A program made the position numbers and the translations under genes. A stretch of DNA of 64,000 nucleotides from Diaporthe sp. PMI_573 (Eukaryota; Ascomycota; Sordariomycetes; Diaporthales; Diaporthaceae): contig JAJTUP010000008.1 in assembly GCA_021399435.1 (NCBI GenBank), forward strand, positions 1-64,000, in the 5' to 3' direction. Of this stretch, positions 1-11,529 are shown in pieces (the first letter of the stretch is position 1; each line of letters begins with the position of its first letter). Under the pieces are notes generated by a model. It worked only from the letters and a program-made list of their open reading frames with translations. It did not search any database and was not told the origin of the DNA.

Positions 1-258
1 CCTGTTGATGGGCCCCATGAGCCTATCCTTGAAATTGTGCATCCAGACGTTGGAGGCGTAGTCTACCACCGGGGCAACTGTCGATGTGAACAGCTGTCGC
101 GCCGTTGCTGGGGACAGTCCTCTGAGCCGCCTGAGCTCCATTGCTGCTTCCAGGCCCTTAGAGGCTGCCCTCGCGATGTGTTTTGGAGTCACAGTAAAGG
201 GCGAAATGGGTGTCGCCACTTTTAAACATAACTTTTTTAACAGAGCGCTCTAACCTCT
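1..258 (-). pseudogene. Non-LTR (LINE, Tad1-like) reverse transcriptase fragment
   Basis: The minus strand is open from about 258 to the window edge. It reads through a helical stretch with the motif ELRRLRGLSPATARQLF and then TVAPVVDYASNVW. This is the segment C-terminal to the polymerase domain in ORF2 of fungal Tad1/I-type LINEs. Only this part is present: no catalytic YxDD lies in view and no start codon exists upstream, so it is a truncated relic or the inner edge of an element that continues outside the window. It is read from sequence resemblance, and the exact LINE clade is inferred. Confidence 0.7.
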
Positions 259-656
259 TTTAGACTTAGCTCTTGTCCTTAGACTTGGTCGACTTGGGCT
301 TGGCGCAAACCAGGTACATGAGAGATAAGCAAGGTGACTTAGAGAACATCCGTAATCTAAGCGGCCTGTTTACAGCTTCGCTACCTGGTGTCGGTCAGGC
401 ATATGGGGCTAGTCTGATGGCCCCTTTTGTAGGTTTCCCGGAGCTGCTCGGAATACTAGCCTGGTTAAACAAATGTCCAGACTATAAATATAAGGTCGGT
501 TGGTATTTGCTTTGTCGCAATTATTATTGTATCCAAGGAGCGGCCTTTTACTCGAACCATAGCCTCAACGACCGTGAAACAAGAGCAGTACTGTAATTCA
601 AGGTTTCTAAGATCAGAAACACAAATGTTCTGGAATATTCATTCTTACACTGCTAG
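259..656. other. Intergenic, no gene recognised
   Basis: This stretch lies between the LINE scrap and the 3' end of the NLR gene. A 107-codon open frame on the plus strand (273-596) has no motif and no supporting features, so I do not call it. It should hold the NLR 3' UTR. Confidence 0.4.
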
Positions 657-3600
657 CTAAGGACGAGAAAGACGTACAACGATAACTCTCCCAGAACTAC
701 ACCCGACCACAAGAGTACATCCGTGCACAGCGGAGCACAATGGGCGAAATTCTGTTGGAAGCCATAGCAAATTATGATCCTTCCAAATAACCCAACAACC
801 ATCTTGACTAATACCAGTCTCAATTTCGGGAATGGCTGTGAGTCGAGGTTGGGCTTCTGGTGATAAGGAGAGTAGCTCAGAGGTTGCAATGTGAAGGACA
901 ACTGCGCCCCTATCGGTACGGAGGCAGGTATTTCCCTTATCAAATGACAAGTGGCGGGATGTGGTTCCTCCAATGTTAGCTACTTTCATACACTCGCCCG
1001 TGTCAGTGCACCAGATCCGGACCGCCCCATCAAATGATGATGATGCAATAAGCACCGAGTCGTGAGAGAAGGCCACCGATGTAACTAAATTGCTGTGTCC
1101 CTCGAGCTCTTGTATACAGTCACCCATGTCGGCACGCCAGATCCGGACTATCTTATCCCATGATGCTGATGCTATAATTGCTGAGTCGTAAGAGAAGGCC
1201 ACTGATGCAACCCTATCGCTGTGTCCCTTGAGCTCCTGTATACACTCGCCTGTGTGTGTGCGCCAGATTCGGACTGTTTTGTCATCTGATGCTGATGCTA
1301 TAATTGCTGAGTCGTGGGAGAAGGCCACTGACCAGACATTACCGCTGTGTCCCTCGAGCTTTTGAAAGCATTGATTCCAGTCGATTTCGACATCTGGCTT
1401 GAGCACTATCCACTGAGGAATGTTCTCCTCAAATATTTGACGGACCACACTTCTATAAGGTGTGAAAACAAGTGCAGAGGAGTATAGCTGGAGCGGTGCA
1501 ATGTTAATAACATGTAGATTCAAACGAATAAACCTAATAGCATCCCTCACAAACTCCTGCAAATTGTTCTCATCAGATGCCTGTAATTTATCAGCTAAGT
1601 TGTGTATTTCAGAAGTGTTTACATACCGCGCTATCTGACTGAAGGCTTTGAAGTAGGGAAGCAGCTTCATATGCCTTACCCAATAGGCTTAATACTTCAA
1701 GCCAGTGGAGAAAGTGCTGAGAGAGAAAGGTGTAGACATCATTAGTAAGATCGAAAGCAGATCGTGCTTTATGCGTGTGATCTGTCCAGTAAAAACATGC
1801 GTATTGAACTTCCGGAGGCAGGCAAAGGTTAACTTTCAGAGGGTCAACATTTGTTCGAAGGGTGGCTGGTGATTGCAGGTCGCAAATGTCAGTGCGCAGG
1901 TGCTCCTTAAGAATCGTTAAGCACCTTTCAGCCAGCTGACGGTGGGTCTCTTCTTCGTCAACCCAGAATGGATTCCTATCCCGCTGCTTGAAGTCCACCA
2001 AGAAGTCGCGGAAAGAGAGGTGAAGAAGTCGGACTGGAAATATCGAACTTTTCGGGACGTCTAGAACAGAATGAAGCATATCTAATCTGTCGCCAATAAC
2101 ATCGATAGGCACATCCAAGAGCTGTGCCAAAGCAATGATTGAGAGTGGTCTTGACAGGATGACGATGGCGCCGACAATACGACGAAATTGTTTGATTGTT
2201 TCATCCTGCTCCGACGGCGAAAGGTCGGCGAGTTGCTGATTGAGAGCTGGCTGATACGTCAGCTCAAACTTGGATGCCAGGTCAAGTCCTGATGATTGCA
2301 CTCTAGTCTTATAGTCTAAGACTTGACGCAGTTGCTGGTCTGGGCCTGCAAACCCACGTTGTTGTAGAAAGCGGCATGTTGTTGCTGCAAAGATGAACAG
2401 AGGAACCGCCATTTTTATAAGAGTCTGAATATTGCCTTGGCCAGGCCCGGTCGGAGGTAGTTTTCGTTCATTAGGAATAATTGAGTTGTAATTATCCTTG
2501 ATGAGTGCCAATTGATATTCTAAAAAGACTGATATATCATGTTCAACGATTGGCTCTGGGATCTTATGTAAAATAAAATCAGTGTAGGTGCCTTCTATCT
2601 CCTTTTGATTGAAGCCTAGCGTGACTGGCAGTTCCGGTCGACTGGTGAGGAGGACCTTTAGCTTCGGTGACTGAAGGTTCTTCGCGTGAGAAAAGAGGTT
2701 GATGATCATCTTGATATCGGCGTATCCCTCGCATTCGTCTAGAGCATCAACAACAATAGCAACAGGAGCACTACAGTAAGCTTGTGCTTGAATCTTCGAA
2801 AAAGGCTCAAAAATAAGCTTTTCGAACTGCTCCCGTAACGTCTTGTTGTGTATTGTTGGTTCAGCGTCGATGGCTTCCGTTATGTGACCAGTCAATGCCG
2901 GGATGCGCCTGGCCAACTGTGAAGCAATCGTTGTAAAGAGCTTGGCCGCGGCGCTGCGATCAGTCTCTCCCCTCTTGAAGAAGAAGCTAGCACCGAGCTG
3001 GTCTGTGGTGTCTAAGGACCTAGCCACAGTTCGAGAAATTGTCGATTTCCCGGTACCAGCCATTCCATTCAGCCAAAACACAGCCTGGGCGCCGGGATTA
3101 TCGATCCATGCACATATCTCTTTTAAGAGGTCAACTCGTGTATTTGGCAGGCAAGTTGGGTTATGTTCTTCGGCGTGTGAGTCGAAGGAAGCCCCAGAAG
3201 CAGTGGGCAGCCTGTCGAGAACGGTTTTCTGATCCAGGTTGAGAAGAATTGATCTATGGCAACACTTGGTCAGCCTGGCATAATACGGCGGCAGTGGGAG
3301 TGATAACATACGTTTGGTCAATCTGCAGAGTTTCTGAGATGCTCTGTGAGCATCGCGCTATGTCTTGAACGACTCTTTCGACATTCTTGCTTTGGAAAGG
3401 CCATTGTAAAGCTCGAAGGCCCCACAGACGAGGGGCAGTGTCCGGAAAGCTGAGTTCCGCACAAAGCTGGTGGAGTTGCCCTGTAGTTTCCTGGATAGCA
3501 CATGAAAGCTCTCGGCAGGCCTGCAGACTGGCGCGATGGTCTCCTTCGAGAAGTTCCTTGGTCTTTTCGGCAACAATCTTGAGGTTAAGAGTCTCGCGTT

Positions 3601-3727
3601 GGACACGTGAGATTTCGGCCCTTGCATTCTTAACCTCGTTTGCGTATTGCACGCATTTCACGGCGACTTTCGCTGATAGGTCGATCACTGTAGCAATATT
3701 GACTCCAAGTCCGAGTACTTCTGCCAT
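657..3727 (-). CDS. NACHT-WD40 NLR-like (STAND) receptor
   Basis: Three exons join in frame: 3727-3312, 3253-1627 and 1580-657, giving 988 aa. Intron 1 is 58 bp (GTATGT, branch GCTGACC, CATAG). Intron 2 is 46 bp (GTATGT...TTACAG). The first 139 residues are a helical fungal STAND N-terminal domain (MAEVLGLGVNIATVIDL, then LRALQWPFQSK), of the HeLo-like/SesA-type group. The NACHT domain has the P-loop GMAGTGKST near 202-210, Walker B VVDALDEC near 306-313 and sensor LLTSRPE. Residues 752-877 hold three 42-aa WD40 repeats (EGHSxxVxSVAFSHDSAIIASAS..VRIW), followed by the usual fungal-NLR tail WLPTEFRP...GCSSGRVIVV. Proteins of this build act as cytosolic non-self sensors: the repeats bind a ligand, the NACHT domain oligomerises and the N-terminus signals. 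The start is the MAEVLG methionine; an upstream in-frame ATG at 3865 is less likely. The gene looks intact, which is unusual beside so much decayed DNA. Confidence 0.85.
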
Positions 3728-4640
3728 GTTAGAAATTCTTGAATGTTGCTCTGACGGTGTTACAATAGACGGAAATTTGGTTGAGGTTGAAGTTGATCGT
3801 TGGCAGGGTGCGGGGTTCGTCAGGCACCAAGAAGCCAGACAGCCACAGTGCTGAAAGCTGTCCACTTAAGGTGCTCTGCAGGTAAGACTTGTGTCACAGC
3901 ACTAACCTTGATCTGATTGCTCGATCATTTTTGTGCAGTAAACACTAAGTCATCAGGTTTGTGTGACCATGAACCCAACACACAGCCCTCACACCCAACC
4001 CAAGGTATATGTCGAGATGCGATACTGTACTGTACAGTACAGTTGGGGATAAAGATCATGGATCTCACGTCTGTAAAAACATTTTATCAAGTTGCGTTGG
4101 AACACAGTAATAGTAAGGATTCTAGATGGGTAATCAAAAGCACGATGATCTCATACATCACATGAGTGGTGCTGCAGCCCGCTTAGGCCATCCTTTATAG
4201 GCCCCTCCCATCACAGAAATTCTTCTTTCCAGACAGACAACAAGGAACTAGTAGATCAAAACCGAATTACAGTACTACAGTGATTGACTGAGGTTGACTT
4301 ACATGATTAGGGTGATCCATTCTGACTATTTACGATCAGTCCAGGAGCTTCCACAGGTGCCATCAAAAGTAGGTCAGATTGATTAAGGCGCGCAACGACG
4401 TCCATCCCTTATCCTTCCATGATTTGAGGTCAACTTGCATGGCCGCTTTGATAGCTAGCAATATAATGGGTCTGAACCGAGGATGGCCGTCCTCGCGGCA
4501 GAAGTATGCAATCCCTGGGCCAAGTCACTCGCTCCTTCCGCGTTGTACCCTGCAGGCGCCAAGCCTGGGAGGATCGCCCAAAAGTACCTGTATTTAACCC
4601 AACAGCACGATGATGTTGAAAAATGTACCTTGACGTAGAA
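3728..4640. other. Upstream region of the NLR gene
   Basis: This is about 0.9 kb between the NLR start and the end of the small gene at 4641-5011. Short open frames (3917-4165, 4379-4597) carry no recognisable motif. A perfect 20-bp palindrome sits at 4024-4043. The stretch presumably holds the NLR promoter. Confidence 0.4.
4024..4043. repeat. Perfect 20-bp palindrome upstream of the NLR
   Basis: The sequence ACTGTACTGTACAGTACAGT equals its own reverse complement over all 20 bases and lies about 300 bp upstream of the NLR start codon. It could be a dimeric regulator site or simply a hairpin. Function is not shown. Confidence 0.75.
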
Positions 4641-5011
4641 TCATATCTGAGATACTTGTTGGTCCAGGGCCAACTGCAACTCGGTCTTCGCCACATCTGC
4701 CTCGCGATAATTGAGGATGTTTTCTAAGAGCGCGTTCACGTAATGCTCAACGACTCCCTCTTCGATATGTTCGACGAGCGGGGATTGGAAAATGAGGTCC
4801 ATTATGTCTTTTCGTAGCTTCTCGTATGTGTTATCATAATCTTCTTCTTCGCATTCTAGACGAGAAGTCTTACTGGTCCTCGAACCTTTAGCGGCTTTTG
4901 ATTTAGGTTTTACTAAGTTCCATGAACGTACCGACTGTGCTCGTGCGATGACTTTTTCCGGGGTGCGGAAATTTCTGGGCAAGAATCTGAGTCGGAGCTC
5001 CGTTCTGCCAT
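4641..5011 (-). CDS. Small hypothetical protein, 105 aa, two exons
   Basis: I chose ATG at 5011 because it opens a short exon (5011-4932, MAERSSDSDSCPEISAPRKK) that joins across a 53-bp GTACGT...TTCGAG intron (4931-4879) to a second exon (4878-4641) in frame, for 106 codons including the stop. The N-terminal third is Ser/Lys/Arg rich and polar. The rest (EEEDYDNTYEKLRKDIMDLIF...VVEHYVNALLENI) is acidic and predicted helical. No domain is recognised, no signal peptide or membrane segment is seen, and the gene lies divergent from nothing obvious. The model is plausible on frame and splice signals only. Confidence 0.45.
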
Positions 5012-5340
5012 GGTTTCGAATCCCATGACGGAGAAGATATGATCATGCGACAGCGATCAGCAAGGTGGGCGCAAGGTCAAGGCTTGAGGCAGATGACAGG
5101 AAATTGTGTAGAACGGTCCTTGAACAGAAAGAAGGCCTGATCTGGAGAAGGGTATATACAATACGATATGATTGTATTTTGTTCTTCAAGAAACTGTCAT
5201 AACTACTTTGTTAATCTGGTATCTATAAACTATGTATATGCAAATGCCAGGCAAATATAGCTGAATCAACTTTGTTCCATTCAGAAATGTATGGAATGAA
5301 CCCGACGCCCGCCAAGGAAAATTCCCCCACGCCACCCTGA
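5012..5340. other. Intergenic, nothing recognised
   Basis: AT-moderate sequence without open frames of note, lying between the small gene and the transposase scrap. Confidence 0.35.
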
Positions 5341-5680
5341 CCTTATCACTACGAATTCTCCGTGTCGGCGTTTATACCTCGAGCAGTACACCATCAGCTA
5401 CGAATTGTTGAGGAAGTACGATCGGCGAAGCCTACAGAATCACTTCCTATCGAAGACGTCTCATACCCAGCCTACAGATCCCTCCGAGAAGCGACTACTC
5501 ATTATGGATGGCCACGGAAGCCATACAACAACGGAATTTATGTGGCAGTGCTTTCAAAGTAATACACTATTGCTCTATTTGCCTCCTCATTCCTCTCACG
5601 TCCTTCAACCTCTCAATCTCGGAGTCTTTTCCTCCCTAAAGAGGGCCTACCGCAGACGGCTAGGTAATCTGGGCCAATAG
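5341..5680 (+). pseudogene. Pogo/Fot1-type (Tc1-mariner) transposase fragment
   Basis: The frame at 5405-5680 contains RLLIMDGHGSHTTTEF, then LYLPPHSSHVLQPLNLGVFSSLKRAYR. These are the second catalytic-Asp block and the following strand of the DDE_1 domain of Fot1/pogo transposases. The preceding residues (LQNHFLSKTSHTQPTDPSEK) also fit the family. The N-terminal DNA-binding domain and the first and third catalytic acids are missing, and the frame stops at 5678-5680 directly before the repeat arrays. It is a dead fragment. Confidence 0.8.
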
Positions 5681-5689
5681 TCACCCTGG

Positions 5690-5920
5690 TGCCATACAGC
5701 CACCAAAACATACAGCCACCAAACATACAGCCACCAAACATACAGCCATCAAACGTACAGCCACGGAATATACAACCACTGAATATACTGTCACCAAATC
5801 TATAGTCACCAAATCTATAGCCACCAAACGTACAGCCACGGAATATACAGCCACTTAGCCACCAAACATACAGCCATCAAAGCTATAGCCACCAAACATG
5901 GAACCACCAAACATACAGCT
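5690..5920. repeat. 15-bp minisatellite, CATACAGCCACCAAA type
   Basis: About 14 imperfect tandem copies of a 15-bp unit (CATACAGCCACCAAA and variants such as CATACAGCCATCAAA, TATAGTCACCAAATC). The unit is the reverse complement of a relative of the unit that fills 6176-7132, so the two arrays face each other. Confidence 0.85.
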
Positions 5921-6154
5921 CTAACGACCCGTGGTGGAGGGTGCCATTGCGCCATAGCTCAAAAAATCAGCTGATATTAAAACAAAATCAGCTGATATTC
6001 GAACTTCCCGAATATCCTTCCAACCGTAGCTTACGCCTAAAATTAGCCAGCAAACAGACAACCATTAAACCTATAGCCACCAAACATGGAGCCACCAAAC
6101 ATACAGCTCTAACGACCCGTGGTAGAAGGTGCCACTGCGCCATAGCTCAAAAAA
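5882..6154. repeat. Direct repeat pair of about 84 bp
   Basis: Two near-identical copies at about 5882-5966 and 6070-6153 share the core CTCTAACGACCCGTGGT and the downstream GCGCCATAGCTCAAAAAA. They bracket a short unique stretch between the two minisatellite arrays and include the edge of the left array, so the unit moved or duplicated together with array DNA. Confidence 0.7.
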
Positions 6155-6175
6155 CCGTAGCTTACGCCTAAACCC

Positions 6176-7132
6176 GTGGGCCGCAACAGCCTGGTGGCTG
6201 TGTGTTCAGTGGCTGTATGTTTGGTCGCTGTTGTTACGAACCAACATAGTTTGTTTGATGGCAGTTTGCTTGGTTGCAGTTTGTGGCAGTTTGATCAATG
6301 CGATATGTTTGGTAGTTTGTTTGGTGGTAGTTTGTTTAATGGCAGTTTGCTTGGTGGCAGTTTGTTTAATGGCAGTTTGCTTGGTGGCAGTTTGCTTGGT
6401 GGCAGTTTGTTTAATGACAGTTTGTTTAATGACAGTTTGTTTAATGACAGTTTGTTTAATGACAGTTTGTTTGGTGGCAGTTTGTTTAATGACATATGTT
6501 TGGTAGCTGTATGCTTTCGTGGCAGTTTGCTTGGTGGCAGTTTGTTTAATGATAGTTTTTTTAATGACAGTTTGTTTAATGACAGTTTGTTTGGTGGCAG
6601 TTTGTTTAATGACATATGTTTGGTAGCTGTATGCTTTCGTGGCAGTTTGCTTGGTGGCAGTTTGTTTAATGATAGTTTTTTTAATGACAGTTTGTTTAAT
6701 GACAGTTTGTTTGGTGGCAGTTTGTTTAATGACATATGTTTGGTAGCTGTATGCTTTCGTGGCAGTTTGTTTTTTGGCAGTTTGTTTAATGGCAGTTTGT
6801 TTGGTGGCAGTTTGTTTAATGACAGTTTGTTTAATGATAGTTTGCTTGGTGGCAGTTTGTTTAATGGCAGTTTGTTTGATGGCAGTTTGCTTGGTGGCAG
6901 TTTGTTTAATGGAAGTTTGTTTAGTGTGTTTGGTGGCAGTTTGTTTGGGGGCAGTTTGTTTAATGACAATTTGTCTAGTGTGTTTAGTGGCAGTTTGTTT
7001 AGTGGCAGTTTGTTTAATGACAATTTGTTTAGTGACAGTTTGTTTGGTGGCTATAGGCTTGGTGGGTGTTTGTTTGGTTTGGTGGCTGTATGTTTGGTAG
7101 TTGTATGCTTTCGTGGCTGCTGTGGCCAGTAG
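6176..7132. repeat. 15-bp minisatellite with 120-bp higher-order repeat
   Basis: About 60 copies of GTTTGTTTGGTGGCA-type 15-mers (variants with TTTAATGGCA, TTTAATGACA). The blocks 6481-6600 and 6601-6720 are identical over 120 bp (eight units), and a third copy starts at 6721 and departs after about 50 bp. Because the unit is a multiple of three, long open frames run on both strands: pentapeptide GSLFN/GSLLG on plus (318 codons) and SLNKL/PPNKL on minus (242 codons). I regard these frames as a by-product of the repeat, not as genes. Confidence 0.9.
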
Positions 7133-7759
7133 TATTTCCGTTTTAGTTGATGAGCAAAGATCTTTGGGGTAAGTGCTTCTTGGGTCAGGGCTGTCTGTTA
7201 GGTAGATATAACCGTCTGTTGTACCCTCCTTTTGTCTTTTATGCCCAGTCTCTCGGCCTGATTCTCTTGCTTGATAAGGTTAACTAGGTCTGCTCCATGG
7301 TTTGGTGGCGTGGGAATTTGATCTAGGGGAATTTTTGGAAGTGGTAGATTTTCTTTTAATACCCTCTGTAGCTTGTGCTGTTTTAAAACACCAAGTATTT
7401 CGTCTTTCTCGCCCTTGAGTCGAACGGAATCTTTTCTCTCTTGAGAATCGTTTTTATGTCATGGGCTGTATGTAAGTTCTCCATGGGATTTGGTCATTAG
7501 GAGATTCTCGGACTCTGCTGTCGATTAAGAACATCTGCTCCCATATTTATATTCTAGACTTTTGTCTTAAACTAGGAATACGAAAGCTGAAACTTGAGTA
7601 GCTGCAGATATCTCCTTCCTTAAACCTGGTACTTAAATCTTTGAAAGAGGAAAGTTATTCCTGAAACCTACAGGACCAATAAAGCAGTGCCTACAAAAGA
7701 CCCGGATAAACTTTGCAACTCTAGAGATATCGCGGCTTTATCTGACACAAAGTACCTGT
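7133..7759. other. Degenerate sequence beyond the minisatellite
   Basis: No coding frame or motif recognised. It may hold the 3' end of the hAT relic that begins at 10387, but I could not identify a terminal inverted repeat here. Confidence 0.3.
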
Positions 7760-10387
7760 CATATAAACTCCAAGCTTATCTTCTTCCTCCATTATGTATC
7801 AATCGTAGCTCTGCATCCACTGGTCGAATTGACTGGGCTCATCTTGCTGTATCGCTTTTTTTATCACGGTTCTCACTGTCTCAAACTGCTCCTTACGTGG
7901 ATACTGTTGTTTAAAGAATTTCCGGACACTATTTTTAGCGTCCCGCAGCCACACTAGTTGTTTATGGCTGGTCCAGTTCGCCTTAAGCCAAGACACGTTC
8001 CAGCGTAGGTAAAGAATAACGGCAGCTGGGTAAAGTGGCGATTGGCTAAGTAGACTGTAGTACTCATTAAGCTTTGACCAATAGTTATTAATAGAGATTT
8101 GTATGCATTGTCGGTGGTTATCATTAAGATTCTCAGTTTGCAAGAATGCACCAATATATTCGTCTTAAGTATGCTCTGGCAAGTGTTTTTTACGTCCGCA
8201 ACTCTGGTCAACTCGTAGAGTACTACATCCTGAGAAACCATTAGCAAAATAGGGATAAGACAAGCAAATATAAATTAGAAAGCCGTACTCGTGGTTTCCG
8301 AGGCTCTGGTATTCCATAGCTCATCAGCAGTACCATTAGGTGGCGAGAATATCAGTTTTTGCTCCTTGAAGAAGTTGAGCAAATATTCTATTTCGACCAT
8401 CACTTTCTACAAGGCGCCGTAACAGCCTTCTTTGGCCCAACCCTAGCACCTTATGGTGATCTTGTAGAGTGGTTTTAGTAGACTCTGTATCTCTACCAAG
8501 AGAAGCTAGTCCTGCGGTGAAAGATGATCTTGGAAAGGCACCTGTTGTCGGGGCTCTGCTGCCTTTGTGTCGAGATATGTGATGAAATGGTCAATCTGCT
8601 CTTGTTTGCAAATGGCACGCTGGATTATCAGAAACGTCGAATTCCATCTAGTTTCATTGTTTTGCATTAGTTTGAGATTGATGGCAGCTCGGTTCTCTTC
8701 AAAGAGTTAATAATTGTCTTTATTGTGCTAGCTGCACGCCAGAGATTTCATCAACTCTCGCCGTTGCGGAGAAGCCTTAACAAACCAGACGATATTATGC
8801 AGCTTTCCCACTGCTCCCCGTTTCCGCCAAAGTCGAAGCTTACGCTCTTTAACTTGGAAAGCCGCCTCGGTAAAAGTTTCTCGCTCAAATAAGTCAGGGT
8901 CTTTCCCCCAGAGAAACACTCAAGCTGTAAGGTTGACTATATGCCCAAAGCACCGTGTTTAATGGTTTCTAATATCCTTGTCGGCCATTGCAGGAGAAAG
9001 TTAAAGATAGAGGCTCGCTAAGCATGTGTTATTAGACGAGACATTATCGTAGACACCCGCGCCAATCCAATCTCGTATCCTATACTTACCGAAGATGTTA
9101 TATATTGTCGTTGCTTGGTTATCTCCGGAATAAGCTCCCCATACACGGCGCAGGGCAAGAAGTTGTGATTAGACTTAATAGGAGGCGTCGAGATAGTAAG
9201 CGTGGAGGCTAAGGAAAGTGTACCGGTTTAGAGAAGTCTATATATTAAAGCTAAAGCTAATCCTTGTGACTGCCTTCTTTAATTGACTTAATATTACTCC
9301 CTTCTTTACCTCAAATAATTTCCGCATAGTATTACACACCAACTACCGGCTCCACGGCACCTCTTTTGCCAATGATACATTGTGTAAGTCGAGCATTTGT
9401 CGCAAGTATAGATTTAACGGCGCCGTGAAAGGAAGATTGGCGGTGACGATCCAGCCGACCGTTAGCTCCTTTGCTTTATTAACATTGGATCTTATAGTAG
9501 GAAGCTCCAGGCAGCGCTGTTTTAAAGGGGGGTGAATGTTAGCGCGAGACGAATCTTTGTCTATATTGCCGTCCGCCTCAGTGATTATATGGGACCTATA
9601 CCCAGTAAGACGCCGAAAGGAATAAATGCCGGGCTTATATAGATACTATATCTTTGGGGATGCTCAATTGGCGACATAGTGTTTGTTGCAACAAACAACG
9701 AGATCTTCCCACGTTCGTCATATTTCGAGCAAAGCCAGTAGGTCTGCAATGTCCGCAAATTAGGGCTGACTTCTGTGAGAAAGAATCTATGGGCTTAAAT
9801 CTAGCTCCGCCGGCTTTTGCGATTCTTATTGGCAATATACTCCTCTGGTATATACCTCTTGCAGCCAATTTGGATTATTGGGAGGTCAGCAAGAGTCGTT
9901 CTCCTAGGTTTAGCCTTAATGGACGCAGCATTAAGCTGCTGTTTTAGCGATTTGCGCTGACTGCTAATCCCTAGGAGTGTTTCTAGCGACTACTGTTGTA
10001 CTGCTATAGCAGATTATTGGTAAATCGCTGATCGTGGATACTACTCACAAAGGGACTACTTAGGTTCTAAGTTAGGTGCGACATGTCTTGACTACGCGGG
10101 CAAATAAACAATAAATCCGCGCTACCCCTGCCGTGTCTCTGGGTTATTATTGGCGCAATTAGCTGGGAAAGGCGACACCAATTTATTACCCTACACCTTG
10201 GGCCGACGAGCTCTAAATGGCCTCGGCACTCCTAGGGCCGTTGTACAGGAAAACCCATAAAATATAGTATTTTAAGTAAATCAAGTTTGGGGCATTATAG
10301 ACTTACTTACTTGAAATAATTTGGGCGGTTAACTTACTTGACTTACTTGATATACTTGACTTGATACTTGAATTGGGGTCAGCGCTG
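7760..10387 (-). mobile_element. hAT transposon relic A
   Basis: Read on the minus strand, a decayed hAT transposase appears in the right order. A BED-like zinc finger lies at about 9900-9640 (WIWAHRFF...YWLC..YDERGK...NTMSPIEH, partly in stop-interrupted frame). DNVSSNNTCL and CFGHIVNLTA..FLWGKD appear at about 9050-8880. RLWRKRGAVGKLHNIVWFV..SPQRREL follows at 8840-8740. The C-terminal INNYWSKLNEYYSLLSQSPLYPAAVILYL lies at 8143-7960. Frames are broken by stops and shifts throughout. The 5' end is probably at 10387, where the minus strand starts CAGCGCTGACCCC and continues into ACTTGA-type subterminal repeats (10265-10375), typical of hAT ends. No 3' terminal repeat was found. Confidence 0.8.
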
Positions 10388-10394
10388 CTTTTAA

Positions 10395-10575
10395 TGTTTC
10401 CTCCATTTTTTTTTCCGGGTTGAGCGTGTTGCCCGGAGCGGAAACGACGGGGAGAAAGTTAGGATGGCAGCGATGGGTTGAACTGGTTGCGACTTGGCTT
10501 GCGATGCCGCGGGAGCAAGCTTGTCGGGTTTGGAGAAGTGAAGAGGGAGAGTTTGAGGATTAAGGAGAAGGGAAT
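10395..10575 (-). repeat. Long inverted repeat, left arm
   Basis: This block, read on minus, matches 11530-11700 read on plus at roughly 80 per cent by eye over about 170 bp. Shared words include GAGCGTGTTGCCCGGAGCG, GGATGGCAGCGATGGGT and GGAGAAGTGAAG. The translated arms share LAPxASQAKxQxVxPIAAI. The arms lie about 950 bp apart. Confidence 0.75.
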
Positions 10576-11529
10576 CCTTCACTCTCCTATCTCTAGGAAT
10601 ATCCCCCCTTATAGTGCCCTTACCCACGCGTTTACAATCCCTCTTAAATCAGCGAGTACATGTTGGCCGCGAATTTGTTAAGTCGTTGTAGATACTAAGA
10701 GCCCGTACGTATCAACTAGCCAAGAAAAAGCCTAGCATGAACGGCACCGTACAATGCCTCTGTGCAATGCTCCTAGTTGCAACAGCAGTAGAGCAGGTTG
10801 CAACAAGGATGTCGAGGTTCTGGACGAAAACCTCTCGAAGGGTTGGCATGATGCTTTCTGTGGTTTACACCGTAGACTATACTGGAGAGGTGCATTGGAA
10901 GAACAGAGACGCCCTTGAGAGTAACTAATGTTTTTGAAAGATGCACATGTCCGTAAAGGGAAAGAAAATAGCACATGGCAGTGCTAGATGAGTCCAACCT
11001 TTTATACATGAAAAATCAGATTAGGTAGAAAGCACTTGAGCATATCTGTCGCCTTAAAGTGAAGGCGAACCAGCTGCCGGCCCGAGGTAGTGAGCTGATT
11101 GGCTGATCTGCCGATCCCTGCCGATGGGTGTGCCAGTGGCCGCGTCCGATTGCCCATGACCCACAACATTGGCCATGAACGAGCCCTGCTGTCGCTGGTG
11201 AGGTCGACCATCGTCAGCCATGGAGCACACCCGTCATTGCTGGTAGGATTTGGCCGTTGTTAATCATAAGCTCCAACCATGTCAACCATGAGCTTTAGCA
11301 ACTTTGCTACGAAACACGTACCGGGCCGCCGTGGGCAACTCAAGCCCTCGGCCACTACGGACACCCATATGCCGCCGTGAGCCACGAAGCTATGGAGGAA
11401 GAGTTGATGGGCGACGCGGCAGCACTCGCCCGTGGTTCAAGAGCTGCTCCACGATCCACCATAGGAGAATTGAATACCAAACGTCGTCAATCCCATAAAT
11501 GAAGCCGCTAGAAATAGTCAAGCACCAAA
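10576..11529. other. Unique DNA between the long inverted repeats
   Basis: No frame in this stretch shows a recognisable domain. It could be the inside of a non-autonomous element with long terminal repeats, or two independent copies of one repeat family. Confidence 0.35.

Noticed and set aside
273..596. 107-codon plus-strand frame as a gene
   Set aside because: No domain, no homology that I recognise, and it lies next to a LINE scrap.
1581..1626. Frame break in the NLR gene as a pseudogene lesion
   Set aside because: A 46-bp intron with GTATGT and TTACAG restores the frame and the family sequence, so a normal intron is the simpler reading.
4379..4696. Overlapping small frames on both strands downstream of the small gene
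   Set aside because: No motif, and the minus frame overlaps the better spliced model at 4641-5011.
6176..7132. 318-codon plus-strand and 242-codon minus-strand frames of pentapeptide repeats
   Set aside because: They are open because the repeat unit is 15 bp, a multiple of three. Frames on both strands and in other phases are equally open, and no promoter or non-repeat coding sequence surrounds them.
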